Positions 46,784-59,000 of a stretch of DNA of 64,000 nucleotides are shown one piece after another. Location: the NCBI RefSeq assembly GCF_037975245.1, contig NC_092562.1, forward strand, positions 14,891,521 to 14,955,520. Direction: 5' to 3'. The stretch is from Apostichopus japonicus (Eukaryota > Echinodermata > Holothuroidea > Aspidochirotida > Stichopodidae). The translations under genes and the position numbers were made by a program. Below the pieces are notes generated by a model. The model did no database searches, was not told where the DNA came from, and saw only the letters and a program-made list of their open reading frames with translations. How positions within the stretch are numbered: the stretch's first letter is position 1; each line of letters starts with the position of its first letter.

Positions 46784-48861
46784 TTTTTGGCAGTCGATAA
46801 GCAGTTTGTTTAATAATAGCTTTTTCTCTCATTTTTGTCTCTTTTATACACCCTATTGTGTTTCTCTTTGAAATCAAGAGAATCAATCTAATATTTCTGA
46901 ATTGTTCATTTCCATCTGATATCTACATCTCAGTCGCATACTGCTTCACTGATCAACTACAATTCCTTAACTGCATGCCGGACAGCTGTGAGATCTTTGT
47001 GATTTATCTCTCAAGTATAGTTTGGTTCCTTTCCTGTTTATCCTCCATGCGTCGTCGATATAATCAATGACCTTTGACCTTTGACTTCTAAGGCTCATCT
47101 CCACCACCGTTATTGACGATTCAGGAATGACGGCGAGATAGCGACTTTAAATGCCCCAAAGTCAAGTTGACCAATCAAGACAGGCATCTGATATTAACGC
47201 TGTTACCCTCCTCTACCTTTATCCTTCTTTCTTGTCCGGTATAACAAACTGGCAATCACTATTTCTACCTTCTTTACTTACGCTTGTCAAAGGTACTTCA
47301 ATTTCTCATGTTTTTCCAGGATTTATTTTCACTTCTCTAAAGCTACTAAAATTGGCAGGGATTTCTTACAATTTCGGAATCAAATCTCCTTGATTTAGTG
47401 AGTCACATAAACTGACCAGTGGTTGATATATCATCTTCTTTTACCATTTTTTAACCCCCCCTTTATTCTTTATCTCTTATTAATATTGTATTTCTCTTTG
47501 CAATGTTCTCCTGAATTTGTAACTTTCATAACGTTCCTCGACACCAGAGGCCATTCCATTTTTCTGTTTTCCACGCTCATTACGGCGAATCTCTGCGATC
47601 CTCGACATCGCAGAGATTAAACGCTCCGTTCCTGGCAAGAATATATATCTCTCTCTCTCTCTGCCAGGCCTGTGGGGCACGTAGCACTACGTAGCACAGT
47701 ACTGCCTATAACCTACAACACTCCAGATCACTTGAGCTAACGGCCCCAGCTCTGCAAACGAATAGATAAGAGCTGTTGAACGTGACGAGTGTCGTAGTGT
47801 ATTCCAGGCAGGCTTCGCCTCTCGGCAGATAACCGGTGTTGAATTACTGTTGCTAACAGGTCAAGAACCGTAGGGACAAGCTGCTCTGCTCGCGACCAAT
47901 TGCGGCATCGATCACTGGAAGGGGGGAAACAAAACAGAAAAAAAAAAGAGTTTTCGCCGGACACAACTGGCACAGTTTTTCGGCTCTATACGCATGGGCC
48001 CATTTCTGTGGGAAGCCGATCAAATTGTTGTGTCTGGGAGAAAGAGAGATCCGAGACTGGGGAGATGTGGAAGTGGCTTAAGTAGTATTGAGTATTCTGT
48101 CAGGGAGGTTATTCAACTTGGGCTGACATTCATTAAGGGAACTTGCCTAGTGTGTTTGCATGAAATTCGCGGAGAGGCCGAGTAAAGGGGGAACGCGTGC
48201 GGGAATAAATTGTTCGAAGGGATGTGACCTAGACCAGACAGGCAAATATTGCCGCTGAAAAGTATTTAAGGATGGGTTTTTCCTTCCCAATTCTGCTTGC
48301 TGACCTAAATTTACATTTTACCCACAAGCATTTAGTTACATAGGTTTGGGATTATAGATTTTGTTTTTAAATAGGAAGAGTGCCATCTATTTAGATGAAG
48401 CCTATCTCTCTCTCTCACACACACTCATGTAAACAAACATGGAGTCTCAATAATTATGTTTTCCATTTCATTTCATTTGTATATAATTGTTTGTTTCATT
48501 TCCTTATTATTTTATTTTATTTATTTTGTTGTTGTTGTTGATAAATATTAAAGGATATCTTAAAATTTTACAATTTAATCCATATCAGAATTTTCGAGTT
48601 AACAACGATATAATGGAATTAATGGATGGAAACAGGTTGTTGAATTTGATCGTATATTATCACAAAACAAAAAAATATTTATCATAAATTTTGTCAGTAA
48701 GTGGTTTGTTGATGTATCTTATTTGTTGTTAAAAAGGAGAGAAATATTGTGTGTAGCTGCATTTGAAACATATGTCTTGGAAAACTCAGTCGGTTTTAAA
48801 TAGGAAAATATGGGAAGGAGGGGATCAGCCATTCCATTGAGTTAAATATATAAATATATAT
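46784..48861. other. Non-coding stretch with a CpG-richer part
   Basis: The segment at about 47560-48230 is less AT-rich. It contains a perfect 12-bp stem with a 7-base loop at 47588-47618 (AATCTCTGCGAT ... ATCGCAGAGATT) and a CT simple repeat at 47646-47663. No exon recognised. Confidence 0.45.
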
Positions 48862-48869
48862 ATATATAT

Positions 48870-50665
48870 CAGGGTTCTGCCCAGGGTGTATTGAGTGCCG
48901 GCAGGACTATCTAAGCGGAGCGCCACCATCGGTTGGCGCGGAGCGTACAAGAAAATTTTCGGTTTTGGAAACCCCCCAGATGGCCGGAAACGGCCCTTCC
49001 CGAGTTTTCTGAGCCACATGTAGACAGCTTTGAAATGAGATCTCATGTCTGGAATTTTTCATAATTAATGAAAAAAGTTAGGACAAATATCTGGAGCACC
49101 AGAGTACATACCATACACGCATAGCACGAAATCAAGGCCCCTTGCTATGGCCATCTTTATGAAAGTTACCCTTGTAATCACATGTTTTAGGCCACTTGGC
49201 ATGATTAACTCAATGTTAAATATTGTTTCCATGTTCTTGTAGAAAACGTAAACTCCGCAAAATACAATTAGTTGTGATTTTGTAGTTACGTGAGATCCGT
49301 TACATAACCGCCGAGGTGGTTAGGCTATTTGCTATACACTTAACTATGGTAGGATATTATTTTTCGGTATTTTTGGAAATGCTAGAAAATACTTTCTTTT
49401 CCCCCCGCTTAACACCAGATGTGGTCTTACGTTATATTCATAAATGGATGCACTAGAACCTTGTTTACATGACATTAGTTGCATTTAGTACGATATGCAA
49501 GTTTGGCGTGAATTTTTCGAAAGTGCTTTGCTCGATCTTTCGTAAAATTTGAAAGGTGTAGCCTACCAACTTTCCGTACACAATTGGTACACAATTGATT
49601 TTCAGTTTTTTCTCTCTATACGGTCAAGTGAATAAGTTGAGTATAAACTCATCGCGAATGCAAAAAACGATGCGGGGATTTCCAGCAGACAAATGTTTTC
49701 TTTGCGGGATTACTGAGTCAGTTGAAGGGAATCCCGCACCTTAGTGGGAACACTGAACTGAAGTCAAATTCATACGAAAGAAAACGTTTACTAACCAACA
49801 TACAATACAAATATAAAACAACGTGGAATGGCAATATTGTTCAAAACATTTCCCGCGAGGCTGATTTATTACAGCAACCTTCCCGCGCTGGGCCGTGGGT
49901 GTCCGTGTGACACGTGTACCCTGAAGCTTGCGAAATAGCCATTGTAAGTGGGTTGGGGACACATCATTACTCGTTGGTATTGTGACTAAAATTGCGAGCA
50001 CGCTCTCTGAACATTTTCTTTTTGTTTCTGAAACTTTTCTTGTGAATTTTTTTTTTTTTTTTTTTTATAGATGTACTTATTTGTCCTTTGTGTTTTTTTT
50101 TTAGTTTTTCGTCCCGTTTTTTTTTCTATTTTATTTTTTGTCCGATTTTTTTTTCGCCAGCCGGGCTGGATTTCCCGCGAGCATCGCGGATTTCCCGCGA
50201 ACCTGGTTCGAACGCTTCGCAAGGTTTTCCAGCCCTTGTCACTCGTGCCGAATGCAATATGATGTAATTCATCCGCTACGAAGGTTAACGGCCGTATGTG
50301 TACTAGCTAGCTGGATAGTGCCTGTGTCTCGCGCGATAAAAATAGATATACATGAAACTATCAAAAGTACGATCGGGAGTTGGTAACGGAAAACAGTCAT
50401 TGGTCTGGAATGCGGAACTCTGGTAATTTTTACTAAGTATGACACTGTGATGTGTTGGATATTTTGAACAGTTATGAACTGGATTTCCCCTTGTCTCAAA
50501 CAGATTGTTTCTGTACGTTCGACCCTCCGGCTATGGAGCTGTTTTTTTGAGTTCCTATCGAAAATAAGTGCCGGTCGGAAAAGTCACTCAGGCAGATTGT
50601 GGCGGTCGGTAATTCAGCGTGCTGGTCGGGCCCGACCGGCGCCGACCGGCAGCGGCAGAACCCTG
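48870..50665. mobile_element. hAT-like element of 1.8 kb inside a TA tract
   Basis: Left end CAGGGTTCTGCC and right end GGCAGAACCCTG are perfectly inverted over 12 bp and continue imperfectly. The flanks are TATATATAT on both sides, compatible with an 8-bp duplication inside a TA microsatellite but not provable there. The interior has repeated CCCGC motifs (GGATTTCCCGCGA twice near 50168 and 50188) and a T-rich block at 50040-50150. The shared module lies 36 bp from the left end. No transposase domain was recognised, so it is probably non-autonomous. Confidence 0.75.
48906..49015 (-). repeat. Shared subterminal module, copy 4 (inverted)
   Basis: Core 48906-48949 in reverse orientation, with the same extension as at 42428-42484 (CCGTTTCCGGCCATC-GGGGGG read on the reverse strand). 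Relative to the nearest element end its orientation matches that of the other three copies. Confidence 0.8.
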
Positions 50666-50673
50666 ATATATAT

Positions 50674-52811
50674 ATATATATATATAAATGAAGAATCATA
50701 GACAGTGAACATTACAGTGTAAACCAACTTTTACAACTTTCCGTAACCTCTCCCAAGCCATACCAAGTGTCATTTCAATAAGAATACGATTGATCAAACT
50801 AATAACGACACATAATTAAATTCCTAGATTTTTTATTGAATGCAGGTTTCAATCTATAGTAGGCTAATTAACAGTTCTGTTAATTTGTAAATGTTTGGTG
50901 ATCCAGACACTTTTACAGTATGAACAGTAGTATTTAAATTAATGCAAAAGTTAAATCTGGAAAATTTCAAAACTTTTTGACTTTGTATCTTCTACTTTTC
51001 GTCATTAAAATTGAAACTAATATGTCAAGCTTTTATAGCTCCTACGTTAGTAAAACAGTTTAGTATCGAAACAGACTTTTTAGAAGCTTCAAAATTTTCC
51101 TTAAAACTATTTAAAGACTGTCAAATTAAGACAAGATATGCGATAACCAATTGAGTGAGTCAGATTACCAACTGTAGAAAGTTAGACCTATTCTTCCAAA
51201 GATATAGTAGAAGTTGATGGGATAGGGGAAGAAGGGGGGGGGATGCAGTCCTGACTTCCCTCTTTTGAAATTTGATTTGGCACTAAAAGTTACCTGCAAA
51301 CATCAAGTTTGTTCAAGACAAGGAACATCTAGAGGTAAAAATTAGCCGCTTTGCACGCGGGCATTTACTTTTCACTGATGCATTCTAATATTCACAGCTT
51401 TATATGGACTGGTACCGGTAGTTGTCTCCTGTACCACTCCCCCCTCCCCTCCTCCTCGGATCCTGGATCTGCCACTGTGATGCCAGCTTACAGAGGGTGT
51501 AGTTGGGGTGTGAAAATTAGAAAAAGGGACAAGTCAAATGTCTGAGGAATTCCCATTTTAAGCTCTCCATTAACCTAGATGTCAAGGGTCCATGCCCTAT
51601 GTTAAGTAGCATATAGTTGCAATGAACTTCAAACTACAGTATAATTGATATAGAACTGAAAACATATGATATTACAAATAACCATCAACGAACTCACTAT
51701 ACACTTCTTAACATTGTGTTGCTGATCATTCTATCAAATCATTATTATATATCTCTATATATATATATATATATAAATGAGCATATATCTGGATCTTTCG
51801 CCGAAAACCAATCACAAAATTTACCTCAGATGGCAATGACCGCTGTCATATATACAAATGACCAACTTAGCGTAGTCATGAGTAGTAGAGACGACTGTTT
51901 CATCTCCGGTAGATACCGCAGAGGTATTCTTATCATTCGGTTCCATCTCCAATTATTATAAGTATCATCAACCCTTTTAAAGATGAATTTGAAGACCCCC
52001 TCTATCACATTATCTCAAAAATCATCATTTGTAGCAAATTCACGAAAGAAGAAAAAAAAATTGGAAATTAAGAAAAAAAGGAAGGAGAAGAAGAAAAAGA
52101 AGGGAATCTCTCTACTTTTGACGAGGAGAAAAAAAAAAGGGGGGATCACAAGTAGATGTAAAATATTGGGAAATTGCTCAAGAGTGTAAGGTATTATATT
52201 ATCGGCATTTAATTATTAAGTCGCCCAGGTCTTCATAGACAGATGGAAAAATCGTTTGCACGAAGGTATCACTTACAGGGCGCCGTTTGCCGATGCGAAC
52301 AAGATATAGAAAGGTTAATGACCTAGCAAGTTTATGATTTGCCAGATGGTAATCTAAAGAGAAACATTACCGGAGAGAAAGAGAGATGGAGAGAGGAGAG
52401 AGAGAGAATGGATACATTAATGTGGTACCCCGAGTATCTCATTCTAGTTTTGTCCTGTGGCAAACAGAATGGAAAATTTGTTTCTTCGTCTCGAGGGGAC
52501 AATTGAGAATCATTACGAGTAAAAATACGGAAAATAAAGGTTTGGAAGAAAAAATTCCGATTACATTTAATTGATGATCCTGGGACATGTTACAAACACT
52601 AAGAGGCTTTTTTTTATGGTGTTGACAACAGCTGCATATACTGAGGGCTGATGGCAAATAGGCTGAAATCCAACTGGTTTGTCTTCTGAACTTCCAATAC
52701 CCTACCAGAAAGAAAATAAGACGATATAAAACTTTTACAGAAATGATAAATTTTCTCTCTCATTTTTTAACTTTCAAGGTAAAACCTCACTTTTTTTAAA
52801 CTTTTGAAAAC
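50674..52811. other. Non-coding stretch, one possible transposon end
   Basis: A TA tract lies at about 51753-51775 and purine-rich low-complexity sequence at about 52040-52140. GATCTGCCACTG ending at 51477 followed by TGATG looks like a right end of the GGCGGATCC family, but no matching left end was found. Confidence 0.45.
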
Positions 52812-55800
52812 ACAGACAGAGAAATATACTTTTGGTTATGCCTGAACTTGGATTGACAGAGAAATATACTTATGTAGTAGTGGATGGATGGTTATGACTG
52901 AACTTGGATTGACAGAGATATACTTTTGTAGTAGTGAATGGATGGTTATGCCTAAACTTGAATTGACAGAGAAATATACTATTGTAATAGTGGATGGAAG
53001 GTTATGCCTAAACTTGAATTAACAGAGAAATATACTTTTGTAGTAGTGAATGGATGGTTATGCCTAAACTTGAATTAACAGAGAAATATACTTTTGTAGT
53101 AGTGAATGGATGGTTATGCCTAAACTTGAATTGACAGAAATATACTTTTGTAGTAGTGAATGGATGGTTATGCCTAAACTTGAATTAACAGAGAAACTTA
53201 CTTTTGTAGTAGTGAATGGATGGTTATGCCTAAACTTGAATTACAGAGAAATATACTTTTGTATTAGTGGATGGAAGGTCATGCCTAAACTTGAATTGAC
53301 AGAGAAATATACTTTTGTATTAGTGGATGGAAGGTTATACCTAAACTTGAATTGACAGAGAAATATACTTATGTAGTAGTGAATGGATGGTTATGCCTAA
53401 ACTTGAATTGACAGAGAAATATACTATTGTAATAGTGGATGGAAGGTTATGCCTAAACTTGAATTAACAGAGAAATATACTTTTGTAGTAGTGAATGGAT
53501 GGTTATGCCTAAACTTGAATTAACAGAGAAATATACTTTTGTAGTAGTGAATGGATGGTTATGCCTAAACTTGAATTGACAGAGAAATATACTATTGTAA
53601 TAGTGGATGGAAGGTTATGCCTAAACTTGAATTGACAGAAATATACTTTTGTAGTAGTGAATGGATGGTTATGCCTAAACTTGAATTAACAGAGAAATAT
53701 ACTTTTGTAGTAGTGAATGGATGGTTATGCCTAAACTTGAATTGACAGAAATATACTTTTGTAGTAGTGAATGGATGGTTATGCCTAAACTTGAATTAAC
53801 AGAGAAACTTACTTTTGTAGTAGTGAATGGATGGTTATGCCTAAACTTGAATTACAGAGAAATATACTTTTGTATTAGTGGATGGAAGGTCATGCCTAAA
53901 CTTGAATTGACAGAGAAATATACATTTGTATTAGTGGATGGAAGGTTATACCTAAACTTGAATTGACAGAGAAATATACTTATGTAGTAGTGAATGGATG
54001 GTTATGCCTAAACTTGAATTGACAGAGAAATATACTATTGTAATAGTGGATGGAAGGTTATGCCTAAACTTGACTTGACAGAGAAACTTACTTTTGTAGT
54101 AGTGAATGGATGGTTATGCCTAAACTTGACTTGACAGAGAAACTTACTTTTGTAGTAGTGAATGGATGGTTATGCCTAAACTTGAATTGACAGAGAAATA
54201 TACTTATGTAGTAGTGGATGGTGGTTATGCCTAAACTTGAATTGACAGAGAAATATACTTTTGTATTAGTGGATGGTGGTTATGCCTAAACTTGACTTGA
54301 CAGAGAAATATACTATTGTAATAGTGGGTGGAAGGTTATGCCTAAACTTGAATTGACAGAGAAATATACTATTGTAATAGTGGATGGAAGGTTATACCTA
54401 AACTTGACTTGACAGAGAAACTTACTTTTGTAGTAGTGAATGGATGGTTATGCCTAAACTTGAATTGACAGAGAAATATACTTTTGTATTAGTGGATGGT
54501 GGTTATGCCTAAACTTGAATTGACAGAGAAATATACTTTTGTAGTAGTGAATGGATGGTTATGCCTAAACTTGAATTAACAGAGAAATATACTTTTGTAG
54601 TAGTGAATGGATGGTTATGCCTAAACTTGAATTGACAGAGAAATATACTATTGTAATAGTGGATGGAAGGTTATGCCTAAACTTGAATTAACAGAGAAAT
54701 ATACTTTTGTAGTAGTGAATGGATGGTTATGCCTAAACTTGAATTAACAGAGAAATATACTTTTGTAGTAGTGAATGGATGGTTATGCCTAAACTTGAAT
54801 TGACAGAAATATACTTTTGTAGTAGTGAATGGATGGTCATGCCTAAACTTGAATTAACAGAGAAACTTACTTTTGTAGTAGTGAATGGATGGTTATGCCT
54901 AAACTTGAATTACAGAGAAATATACTTTTGTATTAGTGGATGGAAGGTCATGCCTAAACTTGAATTGACAGAGAAATATACTTTTGTATTAGTGGATGGA
55001 AGGTTATACCTAAACTTGAATTGACAGAGAAATATACTTATGTAGTAGTGAATGGATGGTTATGCCTAAACTTGAATTGACAGAGAAATATACTATTGTA
55101 ATAGTGGATGGAAGGTTATGCCTAAACTTGAATTAACAGAGAAATATACTTTTGTAGTAGTGAATGGATGGTTATGCCTAAACTTGAATTAACAGAGAAA
55201 TATACTTTTGTATTAGTGAATGGATGGTTATGCCTAAACTTGAATTGACAGAGAAATATACTATTGTAATAGTGGATGGAAGGTTATGCCTAAACTTGAA
55301 TTAACAGAGAAATATACTTTTGTAGTAGTGAATGGATGGTTATGCCTAAACTTGAATTAACAGAGAAATATACTTTTGTAGTAGTGAATGGATGGTTATG
55401 CCTAAACTTGAATTGACAGAAATATACTTTTGTAGTAGTGAATGGATGGTGATGCCTAAACTTGAATTAACAGAGAAACTTACTTTTGTAGTAGTGAATG
55501 GATGGTTATGCCTAAACTTGAATTACAGAGAAATATACTTTTGTATTAGTGGATGGAAGGTCATGCCTAAACTTGAATTGACAGAGAAATATACTTTTGT
55601 ATTAGTGGATGGAAGGTTATACCTAAACTTGAATTGACAGAGAAATATACTTATGTAGTAGTGAATGGATGGTTATGCCTAAACTTGAATTGACAGAGAA
55701 ATATACTATTGTAATAGTGGATGGAAGGTTATGCCTAAACTTGACTTGACAGAGAAACTTACTTTTTTAGTAGTGAATGGATGGTTATGCCTAAACTTGA

Positions 55801-56096
55801 ATTGACAGAGAAATATACTATTGTAATAGTGGATGGAAGGTTATACCTAAACTTGACTTGACAGAGAAACTTACTTTTTTAGTAGTGAATGGATGGTTAT
55901 GCCTAAACTTGAATTGACAGAGAAATATACTTTTGTATTAGTGGATGGTGGTTATGCCTAAACTTGAATTGACAGAGAAATATACTTTTGTAGTAGTGAA
56001 TGGATGGTTATGCCTAAACTTGACTTGACAGAGAAACTTACTTTTGTAGTAGTGAATGGATGGTTATGCCTAAACTTGAACTGACATAAAACGACA
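52812..56096 (+). repeat. 57-bp satellite, about 57 copies, with higher-order structure
   Basis: The unit begins AACTTGAATTAACAGAGAAA, continues TATACTTTTGTAGTAGTGAA and ends TGGATGGTTATGCCTAA. Variants (TAATAGTGGATGGAAGG, TATTAGTGG, GAAACTTAC) and two small deletions (GACAGAAATATAC, GAATTACAGAG) recur in a fixed order. Near-identical segments start at 53110, 53721, 54779 and 55392, giving spacings of 611, 1058 and 613 bp, so blocks of about 11 units have been copied. As 57 is a multiple of three, frames of up to 81 codons open repeatedly but break at the deletion units. This argues against a protein. Confidence 0.95.
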
Positions 56097-59000
56097 GCAC
56101 TGGTGTGGAATCACTGTCATAAAATACTGTATTACTTATTTTCATTAATTTTTTGAAGTGGCTTTTTGGTTTCTCTCGGGTTGGTTACAAAAGCTGGGAA
56201 TGGGGGGGGGGGGGGGGTTCTAGATCCTGATAGTTCATTGTAGTCTAAAGATCAAACAGGAGCAGAGTCAGGATCAGAGAAGGCAGAAGTACAAATTTCT
56301 TCTTCGGGTCTAGGAGGGAAAGGCAGTTGAATTGACAAAACCTCCATGGGTATATGTGTCTTGAAGATATAACTAATGGACACACACCAAAGGTCAGATG
56401 ACAAGGGCCCAACCCCCAGATAAAAATATTTTTCATCATAGCATCATCATCCATTTTAACAACATTTTTCAATTGGGAGGGAAAACTGATCCTTTGCATT
56501 AGAGCCCCTTCCCCTGAGAACTCTCCCTTATGATGTTACATCTCAATCCCCTCCCCCTACCACCCCCTCCCTCCCAAGCAAGTTACTTAGAAAGAGACGT
56601 ATACAGATGACAAAATTCTCCCTTGAAATATCTATGCAGCATCCACTATCGAGAAACCAAGCAAGTAGCAACTAGCAAATAATAATTATCATAATCAGTT
56701 GTTTCTTTCTTTAAAATGTAACCAAAACTGTTTAAAACTTTGCATTTCATTAAAAATGATTGATTGCAGACAATATCACCTTAGGGTCAAAATATCAATC
56801 TTCATAGAAAATTAAGTGAAAAAAAAAGACAAAAGACATAACAACATGAGAGATCTCATGAATTTGATTTGAAACAGCAATCAGATTACTCCCGATTAAA
56901 CAGTAATCTTTTCCTTCCTTTTTGTTTGTAATTTGATCCTCTTTTTTTCGACCAAGGTATGAAGCAAGTAATAATGGCAACAAATGAATCCCATATTCTT
57001 TTAATTTTTTTTTTTTTTTTTTCCGGATAATTAAACGGTTATTATACATGGTAATAATATTGGCAACCTCACCGCACGTTAATTTTTTTTTATATCCCCC
57101 CCCTCCTTTTTTTTTGTCAATGTAGGCAATTTCATCTATTAAATATTCCAGAAGAATCGCAATAGTAACTTCTACTATTTCTTGATGGGGAAAAAAAAGA
57201 GAGAGAGATGGCGAAAAAAAATTGTCAAAAATATGCACAAAAAAAAGGGAGAGAAAAAATATTGCTCAACTTCTGGAGCAAGGTGAATGACCCAAGAATG
57301 CTTTGTGTTTGTTATATATGCATGCATGGCCTCTGAATGAATGATGAGTGGAGGGCCTCCCGAAAACCCTCGGATACTTGTTGATCGACTCAAGATCTCT
57401 CTGCCGTATGTGTTATTGTATGAAATATAGATGAGCTCATCTAGCGACATGATGGATCCCTAGCAAACAGTGTGAAAAACATACATTTACAGAAGAAAGT
57501 AGAAAAGCAGTGATGGATCGCAGCCTTAACACGAGAGAGAGAGAGAAGGGATTCTGATGAAGTTGAAAGGCCTTTGGAATGGAGAGGGGTAGGGGGATGC
57601 AGGGGGGGGATGGAGGAAGGATGGAAGATGAAAGAATTGCAAAAGACGTAGAAATATATATACACTAACAATTTCTTGATTACCTCTGTGGGTTTTTAAG
57701 AAGAGAACGAAGGAAGGTAAGAAGGAATATGAAAAGGGAAGGAAAAGGTAGACAAATTATCAAGAAGGTTTAAAGAATGATGGAAGGAAGGAATGGCTAA
57801 TCAGCTAGTTATATGACAAAAGGGAAATAAATTCAAGGAAGAGAACGTGAACAAGACACAGTTTGGTAATTAATCAAGATTATTCGGTTTGTTAATTAAG
57901 TCATTTTAGTTCTTGTTGTTTTTGTTTTTTTTTAGTTGTACAGTTTCTTCAAGTTTGATGTCTAAGGGCCAAAACCAGCTGATTTGTGTTAGAGTATAAT
58001 ATATTAATGCAATTATTTTGAATTTGTGTAATCATTTTATTGAAGTATTAGAGGCACAGATGGAATACTAGGGTGAGCTTATGTTGAACAGTCAAACACT
58101 GTGTTAGGAAGGAGGAGGGGTAGGGTTGTGTGCCCGAAGATTATTTGTGCCCCTTCAAGGGTGATACAGTGAGGCATATGTACTAGAATTCTCACTATAT
58201 TTGGTATAGCCTAAATTTTGTAATTAATTCTGCATCTCATTGGGGTGGCATGAGATGAGGACTGGGTTGTTCCAAAGTTTACCAAGTTTAACATTTTCGC
58301 ATTCGATGTATATTTCGTGGCTCAAAGTTCTTCTGACCATCCAACAATATCCTGCGACAATTGGTAAGGGTTTCGTACTTAATTGTATGGAAAAAAATTA
58401 CGATAAAAAAAAGTACTAAATGTTAGGAAAAAACACTGTAAAGGAAGCTACAAAAGTCTGTGTAGAAATTTGATCATGATTGACCGTTATTCGGAATTCT
58501 AGCATATTCCAGCATAATATCTAAAAAAAAATTTCTTTTTAGAGTCGTCAAATAAGATGGTTGCATTTCTTTCTGCTTCTGGGACATGTAGGCATGTCGT
58601 CCAAGATGGCCGACCACTACCAGCACTTTTTTATCATAACATATTGTATGGAAACAGTTTGATAGAATACTCAAGATACCTGTATAGGTGTGAGGCAACT
58701 CCAAGTACCTTGTAGTATTCTGTTTGAACAACGAGGTAGCTGAACCCTTTCTCAATACGACACAATTGTCTGGAAATATATGCCTTGTTTTTCCCATTCT
58801 GTTCAACCCTCACCTCCTTTCAATTAAGTCAATACCAGTTTTTGTAAGTTTTGTACTTGTCTGCACTGCATTGGGCTGAAAATTAAATTTCCCAAGTGTA
58901 ACGGGAGGCACGCCGGCTAAATTTTGTTTTTTCCTTGTTTTTTTTTCTTCCCATTTATTTTACCAGTCAACTCTCAAGTGGAGAGTATTGCTGTTGCCTG

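Noticed and set aside
51221-51477. Another GGCGGATCC-type element ending at 51477 with TGATG flanks
   Set aside because: The right end (GATCTGCCACTG) is good, but the sequence after the upstream TGATG does not resemble a left end, so the 5-bp match may be chance.
52812-56096. Repetitive protein gene encoded by the 57-bp array
   Set aside because: The frames open only because 57 is a multiple of three, and they break at deletion units. There is no signal peptide, splice context or consistent frame.
58474-58806. 110-codon reverse-strand frame as a gene
   Set aside because: No known motif, no neighbouring exon signals, and a length that can occur by chance over 64 kb.
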